Assembly (NCBI GenBank): GCA_039583875.1
Contig: CM077162.1
Span: 62,912,822 to 62,976,821 of the forward strand
Length of the DNA: 64,000 bases
Source: Platanthera guangdongensis
Taxonomy: Eukaryota > Streptophyta > Magnoliopsida > Asparagales > Orchidaceae
Direction: 5' to 3'
Shown here piece by piece: positions 42,330 to 56,299 of the stretch (its first letter is position 1; the number at the start of each line of letters is the position of its first letter). Position numbers and translations under genes: made by a program. The notes below the pieces were generated by a model that had not been told where the DNA came from, made no database searches, and worked only from the letters and a program-made list of their open reading frames with translations.

Positions 42330-42720
42330 TGGATTTTATGACTAACCCTTTGCAATTACTTGCTTCTTAGTCATTCAGCCTTCTTTAGTCCTCCTTATTG
42401 AGCATCCCAAGCTCTGTCTTGAAGAACGAGAACTTGGTCTCGTCCAGCGGCTTGGTGAAGATATCTGCAACTTGTCGATCTTTAGGCACATATTGGAGAT
42501 CTATGTCTCCATGCTCCACATGTTCCCGGATGAAGTGTACTTATGCTCAATGTGCTTTGTCCAACTGGAGAGACTGGACTTGTTAGTGCAATTGCGCTGG
42601 AGGAGTCACAGTAAAAGTATGGATTGAACTGCAGGGTTGTACCTCGACTAATTCTTTTGATAGCAGACTGTGCGCAACAGCTTTGAGTTCTCTGACTCGG
42701 CCGTTGAGATTAAAACAATT
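42330..42720 (-). pseudogene. pol: Element D RNase H, C-terminal part
   Basis: The minus strand from about 42540 to 42390 reads FIREHVEHGDIDLQYVPKDR, then VADIFTKPLDETKFSFFKTELGMLN, the copia Pol C-terminus. The preceding stretch keeps CDSSSAIAL and TKHIEHKY in different frames, so at least two shifts are present. Upstream of about 42650 similarity fades. It lies 180 bases from the assembly gap, so base errors are possible. Confidence 0.75.
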
Positions 42721-42899
42721 ACTGTTGCGGGTCGCGGAAATTAGCTTCGCTTTCGAAGTGGGTCAACCGACTTCCGGTCGTCTTTGCCCCGGGGCCATCC
42801 GATCTCCAATTCCAACTCAGCTCTTGTCTATCAAAGACAACGCATCCACATCACTACTTCCGCCATACACAAGGCACAATCCACTTATGGAAACTGAAA
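42721..42899. other. Unassigned sequence at the gap edge
   Basis: GC-richer stretch with no recognisable protein or repeat. It may be low-quality contig end. Confidence 0.3.
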
Positions 42900-43399
42900 N
42901 NNNNNNNNNNNNNNNNNNNNNNNNNNNNNNNNNNNNNNNNNNNNNNNNNNNNNNNNNNNNNNNNNNNNNNNNNNNNNNNNNNNNNNNNNNNNNNNNNNNN
43001 NNNNNNNNNNNNNNNNNNNNNNNNNNNNNNNNNNNNNNNNNNNNNNNNNNNNNNNNNNNNNNNNNNNNNNNNNNNNNNNNNNNNNNNNNNNNNNNNNNNN
43101 NNNNNNNNNNNNNNNNNNNNNNNNNNNNNNNNNNNNNNNNNNNNNNNNNNNNNNNNNNNNNNNNNNNNNNNNNNNNNNNNNNNNNNNNNNNNNNNNNNNN
43201 NNNNNNNNNNNNNNNNNNNNNNNNNNNNNNNNNNNNNNNNNNNNNNNNNNNNNNNNNNNNNNNNNNNNNNNNNNNNNNNNNNNNNNNNNNNNNNNNNNNN
43301 NNNNNNNNNNNNNNNNNNNNNNNNNNNNNNNNNNNNNNNNNNNNNNNNNNNNNNNNNNNNNNNNNNNNNNNNNNNNNNNNNNNNNNNNNNNNNNNNNNN
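42900..43399. other. Assembly gap (500 N)
   Basis: Exactly 500 N. The round size suggests a scaffolding placeholder of unknown true length. Confidence 0.98.
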
Positions 43400-43554
43400 C
43401 ATTATATTTTGGTGGTTGAAGAAGAAACCCAAATAGGTCATGCAGCCCTGGTGGAATGAGATCAATCACTAGTTCTTAAATCCTCAATTATCACAAGATT
43501 AACGAGTGTGCCAAGTTTGGACCGAATCTCCAAAAGGATTGCATCATTGACAGA
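43400..43554. other. Unassigned sequence after the gap
   Basis: 155 bases with no match elsewhere in the window and no recognisable coding sequence. It ends where the duplicated segment begins. Confidence 0.3.
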
Positions 43555-45233
43555 CAACAAGACTGTAAGTTTTTCTAAAGACCAAGTAAAATGAGTTCGT
43601 CGTTCGTCGAACTCAGGTCGACGATAATAGGCGTGCTCAGATTGACGATCTCAGAGTAAATTAAAATATGATCTGAGCTCGACGAACTTGGTACTCAGGT
43701 CGACGAACTTTGGACACTATACTTCAACACTTCAAGATCAGAAAACATCTCTTTATTCTAAGTCCAGAGTCAGACTTTGGTCGACGAACTTGATTCTCAG
43801 CTCGACGAACTATGACCACAATAGCTTGAGTTATCCAGCAGTAGTTAAGTGGTCCTCAGCTCGAGAAAACCAATTCTTAGGTCGATGAATTCTGGATACT
43901 TCACTTCAACACCTTCATCTAGAAGCATCTAAAATTATTCTAAGTCCAGAAATATTATGCTGAACTTCAGTCGACGAAACCAGATATCAGCTCGATGAAC
44001 TCCATACATAAAAAAGACAATGTTTCTAGAGAATATAGTTCTGCTTTCTACTCGATGATCTTGGAACTCAGCTCGACGAACAGAAGTCATCTGGTCGACA
44101 AACTCAGTAACTCAGCTCAACGAACTGTGAACTCAGCTCGACGATTTCTGTTATCAGTTCGACGAGTCCAGACTTAGTTATTTTTCCATCCTTCTGTCCC
44201 TTCTTACTATAATAATTCCTGAGTAATTAATGCTCAAATATTCTCTGGAATATAACCATTAGATAGAGCATTGATCATGGTCTTCTCCAGGATTATTGCC
44301 TGCCGTTTTTCCATGGGGCAGTTGGGTAAATAATTCAATGCCGTTTATTCTCAAGGCCGTCAGCATTGATTGCAGAGGATTTCAAAATTTCGAAAGACCA
44401 TTTTGATAGGAAATATAAAAGAGATTTTCTCTCTTCTTCCTGTTGATAGACAAATAGATAGAACAAGATACACAATACATAGAGACAACAGATACAGAAA
44501 ATAATCAGTCTGAAATAAGAGATTCACTGCAGTCTGTCAACACAGAATTCTGACACAATAAGAAGCCATATTCCTGAGATCATTCAAGCTATCTGAAGAA
44601 GAAGAACACCTAATCAAAATCAAGAGTCTTCTGTCTTCAACACTCCAGGATACTTCAAAGGGATAACTACATCACTATATTCAAAGAAGTTCCTGAACAG
44701 CTGCTGATCAAGGCTGTACTACTGAAGGCCTATCACCCTGCTACAAGGGCTTCTTCTACCTGAACCATTCTATATCTCAGGGGAGCCTGTGCTAAAATCA
44801 AATATCCACCAGTCTTCTCAGTTGCATATTGAGAAAAATAAGACACAATCATCCCTCACCCCCCACTGTATAAAGGGCTATAACTCCCTTCAAAAGTTAT
44901 TCCTGGTTATAAGTCACCTGATCAAAAGACTTGAGGATTGGTTTTTGAGCACCTGATAAAAAGCTCATTGGTGTCAGGCACCTGATCAAAAATTTGAGTG
45001 GATTCCTACTAGGGTGGTAGAAGAGTGGATGTAGCCAAGTTTAGGGGAACTACTATAAATTTTTGTGTTGTCTAGATTGCTCTTTTCTTTTATTTTTGTG
45101 CTATGGCTGTTTGTTAGGATTGCTGTTTTAATTTTGTTCATGCACTGGATTAAATCAGAAGAAAATTTTATAAAACCTGAATACTCTATTCAACCCCCCT
45201 CTAGAGTATTCCTAATCTAACAGCTCACTTTCA
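43555..45233 (+). repeat. Element A LTR2, second copy (5' truncated)
   Basis: Matches 2399-4087. The first ~135 LTR bases are absent, and a 17-18 base deletion and several small indels lie near 43567-43670 and 44575-44770. The array is at about 43595-44165 and the TATA box at 44414-44421. Confidence 0.85.
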
Positions 45234-45235
45234 AT

Positions 45236-45247
45236 TGGTATCAGAGC
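45236..45247 (+). other. Primer binding site, second copy
   Basis: TGGTATCAGAGC, identical to 4090-4101. Confidence 0.85.
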
Positions 45248-45350
45248 TTGGATTCCTTGGTGTACACAAGCTAACCCTTGAACCAAAGATCCTGTGTTAG
45301 ATCATATTTCCTCTTTTATCTTTATTTTTATTTAGACTATATACACAACA

Positions 45351-46495
45351 ATGGCACAAAACAAAGACTATGCAAGCACCAGACCTCCAGTTTGCAACCT
45401 AAATAGGTTTGCCATCTGGAAGACAAGAATCAAATTGTATATGGACTCTATTGATGAAGATATCTACAATTCCATCTTGACAGGTCCTCCTCAAGCCACT
45501 GCTTTTATATCTACAGTAGCCTCAAGCATAAATGCAGTTCCACCACCTGAGTGGACTGAGGCTCAGAAGAAGTTCAAGGTTGTTGATGCCAAGGCAATGA
45601 ACATACTAGCACAGACTATGTCAAATGATATCTTCCAAAAGGTTGCTGAATGCACTTAAGCCAAAGCCATCTGGGATTCCCTAAACCAAATAGTGGCTGG
45701 ATCAATAGATGAAAGAAAGGATAGGAGATCCAATCTCATATCCTTATATGGGAATTTCAAGAAAGAGGAAGTTGATTCAGTAGCTGAAATGTATAATAGG
45801 TTATGCTCAATCATCAATGAGCTAAAAACTTTGGATAAGGACACCAACCTCACTGAGGTGAATGATAAGATCCTAATATGCTTCCCAAGCTCATGGGATT
45901 CAAGGATCTGGCCTATCAAAGAAGCCAGAAGCCTAAATGAGATATCCACTGAATCTCTATTAGAAAAACTTAAGTCCTATGAACAGCTGATTAAATCCAG
46001 GGAGGTAGCTGAGAAGAGAACACCCCCTCCAGTAAGAAAAGAGAATAACATTGCTTTAAAGGAAGCTGAAGAGACAGAGACTCCCTCAACAAATGAAGAA
46101 CTCATGAGTCTTTTTGTCAAAAGATTCTACAAGTTTGCAAGAAATGATTTCAGGAGGAAGTCATACAGGATGACAAACCAAGGTATGATAAAACACCAAC
46201 TAAAGAAGTGGTATTCTTTGGTTGCAGGAAAGCTGGACACTTCATTTTTGAGTGTCCAGAGAATCAAAAGAAAGAAAAGAGAAGAGAGAAAGATAGCAGG
46301 AGACCGCACAACAACAGACCTTCTTCCAGCAAATATAAGAAGAAGGAGAAGGGTTTTGTGGCTAAAACCTGGAGTGAGACTGAAGAAGAATCAACATATT
46401 CTAGCTCTAATGAAGATGAGAAAGAGGCAAGGGCCAAGGAGGTTTTCCTGATGGCAATTGATGCTTCCAGGAGCCATTCAGAAGAAGAGGACTAA
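45351..46495 (+). pseudogene. gag: Element A gag, second copy
   Basis: Same start, same TAA (45657-45659) and same frameshift as 4205-5349, so these breaks predate the duplication. The zinc knuckle again has Phe for the first Cys. One difference lies directly after the knuckle: CPEN here, CTEN in the first copy. Confidence 0.85.
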
Positions 46496-47464
46496 TACAA
46501 TGAAGTAGTTTCAGATTCTGAAGCTAACAAGGTATTGTCTTCTTTTGATTACAGTTCTGATTCTTTTAAATTTGAATTTAAAACAATGTGTATAGGCTTA
46601 ATAAACTTAGAAAAGTAGATTAAAACTCTTAGGGAAAAATTAGAAAACCTAGAGAATGTCAACTATGAAAACATTAGGTTAAAAGATGAATTAACCTTAG
46701 CTAATGAACAAATAATAATTTTAAAGACTGAGCTTTATGAGGCTAAACAACTTGAGGAAACTCTTAATGGAAGAAGCCTCAAGCTGATGGACATCACTAG
46801 CACTGTAAATGCCAGACTCAATGGCAAGCTAGGCTTGGGTGCTTCATCAGGTTTGCCCCCGATCCTCAAGAAAAATATTCTGACTACCCGTATTAAATTT
46901 GTTTCTGAAAAAGGGAAAGAGAAAATAAACAATAAACAAACCTTAGATCTAATCCCAAAATCAATAAGTTTCAGAACAACAAAAATCAGAAAACTATTTA
47001 AAATAAGGTTCAACAGAATTCGTCGAACTCAGATCGACAAAATGTTGCTAGTTCGTCGAACCCCACTCGACGAACGTTGAACGCAAACTATAGCTATAAT
47101 TATTCGTCTAACTGCGATCGACGAACTCTGTATGGTTCATCGAGCAGAGGTCGACGAATGCGGAGTACAGAAAATGAATATGTTCATTCTCTGGGCAGAG
47201 ATCGACGGACTCAACCCAATTCGTCGAACTTTGGTTGACGAACTCACAAAAATTCGTCGAACCCAGAAAGACTTAACAAAAACTGTAATCTTAACAACAA
47301 CTCTAATAATTCTAGGAAACCATTTAATCCTGTAGCTGATTGGGTTATACCACCTAGTAGATATTACCCTTTAGGATACAAATCCCAACCGGAATTCTCT
47401 ATCATTTCTAGCTTTTCATACCAGCAAAACAAAGGACCCCAGGTAACCTGGGTCAAGAACAATT
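46496..47464 (+). pseudogene. gag: Element A gag-protease linker, second copy
   Basis: Counterpart of 5350-6318. Differences with coding effect: TCA here where copy 1 has TAA early in the linker; a TAG at about 46616 where copy 1 has GAG; and two extra bases after 46970 that alter the frame into the array. The array at about 47010-47260 is slightly better preserved (TCGACGAATG here, TCGAGGAATG in copy 1). TWVKNN-TAA is kept. Confidence 0.65.
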
Positions 47465-48945
47465 AATTGTATTTCATTGCAGGTGAAAAGCTATCCAAGT
47501 GTGAATCAGACTTGGTACTTGGATAGTGGTTAATCCAAACATATGACTAGCAGCAAGGACATCTTACACAAATATAAGTCCAAGCTGGGGCCAAAGGTTA
47601 TCTTTGGGGATTCCAAATGTGGCCAGTCAGAAAGTTTTGGAGAAGTGAAGATTGAAGCTGTTACTTTCAAGAAAGTAACTTATGTCAGAGGACTCAAGCA
47701 TAACCTCTCTCCATAAGTCAGTTATGTGATGAAGGTTATCAGGTACACTTTAACTCATCTTCTTCTATTATTTCTAATAAGGAAAATCAAACTGTTTTAA
47801 TTGGAAATAGACAAGACAACATATATTTAGTTGATTTTCTATCTGTCAATTCTGATATCTGCTTACTTAATATTTCTAGTAATCAGAATGATTTATGACA
47901 TAAAAGGCTAGGTCATGTAAACTTAAAAAACATTGCTAGACTATTAAAAGACAACCTTGTTAGAGGTTTACCTTCTGGTCCCTATAAGAAGGAATGTCTT
48001 TGCAAACTTAATCTAGCTTTAAATCTGTTAACAAAAGTGATTCACATAGGATTTTGTATTTGCTACATATGGATCGTTTTAGACCCATTGCTGTACAAAG
48101 CCTAGGAGGGAAATCCTATACCTTAGTTATTGTGGATGAATTCTCAAGGTTCACTTGGGTATCCTTTCTGAGATCTAAGTCAGATACCTTTAAGGTTCTT
48201 ACAGATTTTCTCAGGACCATACAGATTGAGTTTTCTACTCATATTGTATTGATCATAAGTGACCATGATACAGAGTTTGAGTCTCTTCCTATGCATGAGT
48301 TCTAAGAGAAGGAAGGTATCAGGCATTGCTTCTCAGCTCCTAGAACTCCGCAACAAAATGAGGTTGCTGAAAGGAAAAACAGGACACTCATTGAAGCTAT
48401 AGGTACATTGCTTGCAGATGCTTACACTCCCCTAACCTTTTGGGTAGAGGCTGTGAGCCCAACAAATTATGTCCTGAACAGGAGTTTAATTCATAAACTG
48501 AAGAATAGGACTCCCTATGAATTACTTAAAGGGAAGAAACCTAAAATCAATTATTTTAAATTATTTAGATGTATATGTTATATTCACAATAACAACAAAA
48601 GATATATTAGAAAGTTTGAGGCCAAGACTGAAGAGAGAATATTTCTAGGATATTTCCAAGTAAGCAAAGCCTATAGGGTTTTTAATAAATCATCTCTAAA
48701 AATTGAAGAGTCTATCCATGTTACATTTGATGAGGCTAACTTGTCTTGCAAGGAGAAAGAGATTTCTACCAAAAGCAATTTGCAGGTACCTCACTTGTGT
48801 GAGAATTTGGATGGACTAAACCTTACCCAAGAGGTTCCAACACATCCTTCTCCATAAGTCAATGAAGATAGTGAATGTGAAGGCACTAAAGGGATTGATA
48901 TTCCCCCAACAATAAACATAATTCCACAAGAGGAATTAGTTCCTA
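47465..48945 (+). pseudogene. pol: Element A protease and integrase, second copy
   Basis: Counterpart of 6320-7800 with the same interruptions: a stop in the protease active-site region, TGA before HKRLGH, and TAA at 48303-48305 in the integrase core. The acidic residues in MDRF, SDHD and VAERKN are kept. Only scattered substitutions separate the copies. Confidence 0.75.
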
Positions 48946-49107
48946 ATGCTGTTGCAGAACTAACTCCACCCACCTATCTTGTCACACCAAGGGATCACCC
49001 CAGATCTCAAGTGGTTGGAGACATTTCAGCAGGTGTACAGACCAGGCATCGACTCAACCAAGATTTGATGCATGCCTGTTTTCTCTCTCAGGTTGAACCT
49101 CTATCCA

Positions 49108-50630
49108 TCCATGATGCTGAGCAGGATCCCCACTGGATCATTGCATTGCAGGAGGAATTAAATCAATTTGAGTGATGTAGAGTTTGGAATTTATTTCCAA
49201 GACCCCAAGACTATCCAGTCATTGGAACCAAATGGGTATACATAAATAAATTGGATGCCCAAGGTACAATAGTGAGGAACAAGGCTAGGCTTGTTGCTCA
49301 AGGATACATGTAAGAGGAAGGAATAGATTATGACCAAACCTTTGCACCTATGACAAGGTTAGAGGCAATCAGAATATTCCTGGCCTATGCAGCCTACAAG
49401 AGATTCAAGGTGTATCAGATGGATGTGAAGAGTGCATTCCTAAATGGAGTACTTAAAGAAGGGGTTTATGTTGAACAACCTCCAGGTTTTGTCTCTCCAA
49501 CTCACCCTTATCATGTTTTCAAATTGCATAAAGCTCTTTATGGTCTCAAGCAAGATCCAAGAGCTTGGTATGAGACCCTAGCTAGCTTTTTGATAGAGCA
49601 TAAATTCATTAGAGGCATAGTAGATAGAACACTTTTAACTAGACATCATAAGGATCAAATATTGTTAGTGCAAATATATGTGTATGACATCATATTTGGG
49701 TCTACTGATTCCAAATTATGCAAGAGGTTCTCTGACCTTATGCATTCAAAATTTGAAATGAGTAGCATGGGTGCGCTTTCCTACTTCCTTGGTCTCCAAG
49801 TGAAGCAGTTTCCTGATGGCATCTTCATCTCTCAAGCTAGGTTTGCTAAAGAGCTTATAAAGAAGTTTGAGATGGCTGATGCTTCAGCAAAGAAAGTGCC
49901 TATGGCTACTAATGCTGTGATTTACTCTGATGCACATGGGAAACCTCTGAATTAGAAATTATATAGGGGCATTATTGGGTCCCTACTATATCTAACAGCA
50001 AGCAGACCTGATATCATGTTTGCCACATGCCTTTGTGCTAGGTTCCAAGTGAACCCTAAAGAATCTCATCTAATTTTATTAAAAAGAATTTTGAGATATA
50101 TAAAAGGTTGTCCTAGTCTAGGCCTATGGTATCCTGCTGAGTCAGAATTTGATTTAATTGGATTTTCAGATGCTGACTTTGCTGGATGCAGGGTTGATAG
50201 AAAAAGCACCTCAGGGACTTATCAGTTCCTTGGTATGAGGTTGGTATCTTGGTTTTGCAAGAAACAGTCTTCTAAATCCACCTCAACTGCTGAAGCAGGA
50301 TATATTACAACAAGCAGTTATTGTTCTCAGATGCTGTGGATCCAAAACCAACTCCTAGACTATGGTCTCAACTTAAATAATTCAACTCTCTCTTGTGATA
50401 ACACAAGTGCTATAACAATATAACAAAATCCAGTCCATCACAGTAAGACTAAGCATATAGACATTAGGCATCACTTCATTAGAGAGTGTGTAGACAAAAA
50501 CAAAATTAATCTTGTCTATATCTACACTGATTTATAAAGAGCTGATATATTCACCAAACATCTGGATGAGAGAAATCACTTATTCTTTATAAATCAGCTT
50601 GGAATGATCAATGGAGAAGACTTAGTTTAG
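49108..50630 (+). pseudogene. pol: Element A RT and RNase H, second copy
   Basis: Counterpart of 7960-9482. RT shares the TGA in FE-stop-CRVW and the YVYD active-site change. Copy-specific changes: Ala to Thr before RLEAIR, Phe to Leu in FLNGV(F/L)KEG, and Thr to Ala in LHK(T/A)LYG. RNase H has AEAGYITT where copy 1 has AEAEYITA (a catalytic Glu lost here), a new TAA near 50421, and FTKHLDERN for FTKPLNERN. Confidence 0.8.
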
Positions 50631-50639
50631 TTTCTGTCT

Positions 50640-50955
50640 GCACTCGATGAATTATCTAGAGTTCGTCAAACAGAGCTCGACGAACTAGGGAAAGTTTGGG
50701 AGATATTCGTCGAACGACGGTCGACGAACTCTCTATGAGTGAAGTTGTTGTCGTCGAACGGAGATCGCCAAATCCACTTCAGAAAACTTTCGTCGAACGG
50801 AGCTCGACGAAATGTCTTCAACTCTTCCAGCTGAGCTCAACGAATTATTTCACTATTAATTATTTCGTCGATCTCAGGTCGAAGAATTTCTTATTTTTCG
50901 CGGAACGGAGTTTGTCGATTCATATTCCAGAAAATCTTATAACTAGGTTTTCTTC
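50640..50955. repeat. TCGACGA array in the pol-ORF3 spacer, second copy
   Basis: Same units as 9485-9800 with single-base differences. Confidence 0.7.
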
Positions 50956-50996
50956 GACCTCTGTCCCGCGCTTTCTGTTCCTTTGTACTTGATCGC

Positions 50997-51014
50997 TATT
51001 TTTCTCTCTTGCAG
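50997..51014 (+). promoter_or_regulatory. Predicted 3' splice site before ORF3, second copy
   Basis: Identical to 9849-9866; AG at 51013-51014, ATG at 51023. Confidence 0.5.
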
Positions 51015-51022
51015 GTGATTTC

Positions 51023-53999
51023 ATGACAATTCAAGCCGGAACCCTAGCTGCAATGAAGTTCGTCACCAGCTTCGATGTTGACTTCAACTCATTTCAACAC
51101 TCAGACCCGATCTTTTTACATATTCTGGAACTTCTGAAAGAACAGAAACTGAAGAACCTAATGACCACCAGGATCAAACTGTCTGGAACAGAGATTAGAG
51201 AATGGGTCTACACTTCATCAACATCAGAAGAGAATACCCTGACAGGAACAATTGCGGGTAACGCTATAACTCTCTCTCCCACAGTATTAACTGAAATTTT
51301 TGAAATGAACAATGGAGAAGAAGAACTGGAAATAGATTCTGAGGAATATGTTATGATGTTAAGTTTGATGGGCTATGCTGGAGATAATCCCCATAAACTG
51401 TTGAAGAAACATTTGTCTGCAGAATATAAATTTCTGGAAGATATTATTGTGAAAGTCTTGCTCGGCAAGCACACTGCCCATGACTACATTACCTGACATC
51501 AGGTTTCAGTCATGTGTGCAGTGGTTAATAAGAAGAAGGTGAACTGGGCACAGATCATTTTTGATCTTATTAAGAAAAGGTGTAATAAAAAGGAAGTGTG
51601 CTTTGGAAGCATCCTATAAATATTTTTGAAAGAAAAAGATGCTGAATCACTGGTCTCCCCGACCATATTCATTAATGCCAGTAAGAGGCTCGCTTATGCC
51701 TTGTTTGGCAGGTGGGAGAGGACTATATCCAAGCCATCCAAGGCTTCAACCTCTTCCACCCCAACTTTTAAAAGCACAAGGGCTGTTAGAGCCACTCCCC
51801 ACCCTGCTAAAGAGATCATCCCCACACCTCCATCCCTTCTAGCAACTCCATAACAATCAACCTCCACAGTTCATACTCCCTCTCTTCAACCACATCAACA
51901 ACCACCACCCTCTGATCATGTTCCTACTACAGCTACATTACCTGCCACCTCTCCACCAATAGACCTCACTGATTTCCCTTCCTCACCCAACCAATAATAC
52001 CATCAACCCACTCTACCTCAATCACCCCAATCCCCCAATGATATACCAGCCCCATCACCACCTTCATCTCCTCTTCCACCACACTTGTCCTCCATATCAT
52101 CCTTCAATCTGCTGACCTCTCCTCCTAATTCTCCTCCTCCTCCACATCCATCCACACAAGATGTCCACATGCAAGATGTCCCTCCTCCATCCTCACCACA
52201 ATCTACCATCCCTCCAACTGTTTCCACCTCAACACTATCTGCCACTCCAACACTGGACCCCTCCACCATATCTTCTGTCCTTACTCTCCTCACACCCCTC
52301 CTCAAAACCATTATTGCGGAGGCCATTACACCTCTTGCTACTTCCATATCTACCCCATCTGCTCAAATCTCTGCCCTTTCTGTTGCCCCCTCTTCATTTA
52401 GGGGCCTGACTCCAGTTGATACTGCAACCAGACAGGGGGAGATGCTTGATGAAGAAGCTGCAGAAGCTCAAGTAGCAGCAGTCTCAGTTTCATTTTCAGC
52501 AGCTCCAGCTCCAGCAAATGCAGAGGCAGTAGTAACAGTAGTAGATACAGAGCTTACAGATACAGATTTAATTGATTTAATTCAGTTTATTGAGACTGAC
52601 ATGAATATGGAAGATGCAGTCCCAGAAGAGTTAATTACTGCTCGTGATTTCATTTTAAATCCCACAGTAGATTTGGTTAATTTATTAAGCAATTTTTATA
52701 CTGCAAACTTGAGATTCTTTCCAGCAGAGTATACTAAGCCATCTTTGGCTATTATCCCATACACCTCTATAATAAGACCTAAAGTGGCTAAGCAGCTTAA
52801 GGACAACTTTGCTTCTCAAGAGGTTCCTACTTCACCACATCCTAAAGTTGTTTCCCCAATTGTCTCTTCCCCTTCAGTCCCAACTTTTGTAATGGATGGC
52901 TCACCCTTGCCTGATTTGGATAAGTTAATCAGGGCTAACATTGAAGAAGAGAATAAGGCAGCTGCTGAAAGCTCTATCACAATTATTTCTCCTGCTCCTC
53001 TTGAAATTTCTCTTCCAGCTCTAGCTCCAGCATCTACTCCAGCTCCATACTAAGTTGAGAAACCCATTATATCTGATGAGATACTGAAAAAGCTAGATGC
53101 TTTATATGATAATCCACAGGATAACAGTGATGATGATGATGATGATGAGAATGATGAGGATTCTGATAAGGATGCTAAGAAAAAGAAGAATCCAGTATCT
53201 AAAAAGAGAAAAACTCCTCCTCCTCCTGCTCCTATGCAAATCCAACCAATGACACCCCCTACTATATTCTCCAAAAGATAACTCCATATAAATGGATGTC
53301 AGCTTGGATGTGGTTATCCAAAAATGAATAGAAAGAGAGGAAGAGAATCAGAAGATACCCTCCTCCTTCATCTCAAAAATACAGAAAAGATCCACCTCCT
53401 CCTCCTCCTCCAGTTGCTGGTGCTTCAGGCACAACTTCCCAAAGATCTACCGAATTCCAAACATATCAGAGACATCAAGGGAGATCTTCTTCTGAAAGCA
53501 GCCAACATAGGCATTACTCTTCAGGCAAGCAACATCAATTTCAGCATCAACCATAGCAGTAGCAACAACAGCTATCATTCCCTACAGATCAGAAAGCTGA
53601 AAGTCCTAAAATACCAAATTCTCCTCTTGTTCCTTTTGAATATCCTAAAACAGCTAATACAGCTAGAATGGCCAGGATCCAAGAACTTGTAGGCCTTTCT
53701 ACGATTAACAAGGCCAAAGCTGAAGGAAAGGATCCTTCTGAGTATTCCATAATGTCTAAATACATGAAAGAAGAGCTTAAGAGGTTTGATAAAGCAAACA
53801 AGTTTTTTAATGTTGATGACTACATGAAGTTGCACCCAGAAGCAGTTGTCCCCAGAGCCACATCTTTGAAGATTATAGGGGCTGCTGATATGACCATGAC
53901 AAAGTGCAAGCTTTAGATCCAAATAGAGAAATTGTCTTTACCAAGCCTGGTGATAAATGTAAAGAAGTAATGCCAAAAGATAAGAAACAAAAGAAGTGA
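51023..53999 (+). pseudogene. Element A ORF3, second copy
   Basis: Counterpart of 9875-12852. Shared stops: after HDYIT, after LLATP and after TPAPY. Extra stops appear only here: TAA near 51617 and TAA near 51995. The start is MTIQAGTLAAMKF rather than MAIQAG. It ends with the same frameshift before the Lys-rich tail. New nonsense changes in one copy fit neutral decay after separation. Confidence 0.7.
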
Positions 54000-54183
54000 T
54001 TCTGAACTGCTTTACTTCTGTTATGTTCTTATAACTACTTTCTATTTCTGAACAAAGCTTATGTACATATATATATCTTCTACATGTGTTATTGATCTCT
54101 GCCATATATATTCTTTTTTGCCTTGTGATTTTCAATTTTGTTTTGAGTCTGTAATTAGTGACCTCACCCAAATTAGGGGAGAT

Positions 54184-55649
54184 TGTTAGATCCCTAGTAA
54201 GATTTGGGCTAGGTTCACTAAGTTAGGATCATATGACCCACAATGTATAGACAGGGTCATGAGTGTGTCCTAGAGTCTAGGCCAAGTCCTTAGAATCAAC
54301 ATCACATGGACCAGCTATCAACAAGACTATCAGAGAATCAAGACTTAGAGTTTTTCTAAAGACCAAGTAAAATGAGTTCGACGTTCGTCGAACTCAGGTC
54401 GACGATAGTCGTGCTCAGATTGACGATCTCAGAGTAAATTCTATGAGCTGAGATCGACAAACTTGGTACTCAGGTCGACGAACTTTGGACACTATACTTC
54501 AACACTTCAAGATCAGAAAACATCTCTTTATTCTAAGTCCAGAGTCAGACTTTGGTCGACGAACTTGATTCTCAGCTCGATGAGTCCAGACTTAGTTATT
54601 TTCCATCCTTCTGTCCCCTTCTTACTACAATAATTCCTGAGTAATTAATGCTCAAATATTCTATAGAATATAACCGTTAGATAGAGCATTGATCATGGTC
54701 TTCTCCAGGATTATTGTCTATCATTTTTCCATGGGACAGTTGGGGAAATAATTCAATGCCGTTTATTCTCAAGGCCGTCAGCATTGATTGCAGAAGATTT
54801 CAAAATTTCTAAAGACCATTTTGATAGGAAATATAAAAGTGGTTTTCTCTCTTCTTCCTATAGATAGACAGATAGATAGAATAAGATACACAATATACAG
54901 AGATGACAGATACAGAAAATAATCAGTTTGAAACAAGATATTCACTACTGTCTGTCAACATAGAATTCTGACACAACAAGAAGCCATATTACTGAAGATC
55001 ATCAGCTATCAGAAGAATAAGAACACCTAACCAAAATCAAGAGTCTTCTGCCTTCAACACTACAGGATACTTCAAAGGATAACTACATCACAATCTGACA
55101 AAGAAGTTCCTGAATAGCTATTGATCAAGGCTGTACTACTGAAGGCCTATCCCCCTGCAGCAAGGCTTCTTCTACCTGAACCATTCTATATCTCAGGGGG
55201 ACCCTGTGCTAAAATTAAATATCCACCAGTCTTCTCAGTTGCATATTGAGAAAGAGAAGACACAATCATCCCTCATCCCCCACTGTATGAAGGGTTATAA
55301 CTCCCTTCAAAAGTTATTCCTGGTTACAAGTCACCTGATCAAAAGACTTGAGGATTGATTTTTGAGCACCTGATCAAAAGCTCATTGGTGTCAGACACCT
55401 GATCAAAAATCTAAGTAGATTCTACCAGGGTGGTAGAAGAGTGGATGTACCCAAGTTTAGGGGAACCACTATAAATTCTTGTGTTGCCTAGATTGCTCTT
55501 TTCTTTTATTTTTGTGTTGTGGCTATTTGTTAGGATTGCTGTTTTAATTTTTTTCCTGCACTAGATTAAATCAGAAGAAAATTTTATAGACCCTGAATAA
55601 TCTATTCACACTCCCTCTAGAGTATTCCTGTTCTAACAACTCACTTTCA
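54184..55649 (+). repeat. Element A LTR3, second copy
   Basis: Same short form as 13037-14501, with the 357-base block missing. It is followed by TCTTC at 55650-55654. Confidence 0.85.
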
Positions 55650-55654
55650 TCTTC

Positions 55655-56299
55655 ATCAATAGAATTCATATATAATCTGATCCTTGCCTTCCAAAGTGCA
55701 AACTTGTTCAGATTGCACACTGGAGGTCTGATGCTTGAGTATTCTTTATTTTGTGCCATGATTGAAAAAGACACTAGAGAAAATGAGATCTACCAAAGAT
55801 CTTTTGGTTCAAGTGTTAGCATGTGAAACCAAATAACCTTACCCTCTGATACCAACTGAAAGTGAGTGATAGATCTGACTTAACTCTAGAGGGGGGGTGG
55901 GGTGAATAGAGTATTAAAAAAACTTTGATTAGTTTTTATAGCGGAATTAAAATAAGTGGTATTTATATGTATAAAGAGAAATAAAAACAAAAAACAATCA
56001 TAACACAACAAATAAAAAATAAGGTCAAACTAGATGACACAAATATTTTATAGTGGTTCCCCTACACTTGGGTACATCCTATTGAAATTTATGAAGTGAA
56101 AGTAGGTGAGGGAGCAGGACAGGCGATCTGAGCGACCTGAGTGGTCTGAGTCTGCGACCTTGGCGGACTGCTGGTTGCGTCCTGGGTGACCTGGCTTGGT
56201 TTTTGTGGCTTGACTGTTTTTGAAGAGCGGCCTGTGCGGCCTGGTGTGCAACCTTGGGTGGACTGGTTTGCGGCCTGGATGGTGTATGACCAAGGAAGT
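55655..56299 (-). pseudogene. gag: Element C gag start, PBS and LTR part, second copy
   Basis: Gag N-terminus at 55759-55655, PBS complement at 55844-55854 and LTR from 55857 to 56299, where element B begins. Matches 14507-15150 apart from G-run length in the LTR edge. Confidence 0.75.

Noticed and set aside
42683..43469. Long ORFs across the gap on both strands
   Set aside because: Most of their length is N translated as X, so they are artefacts.
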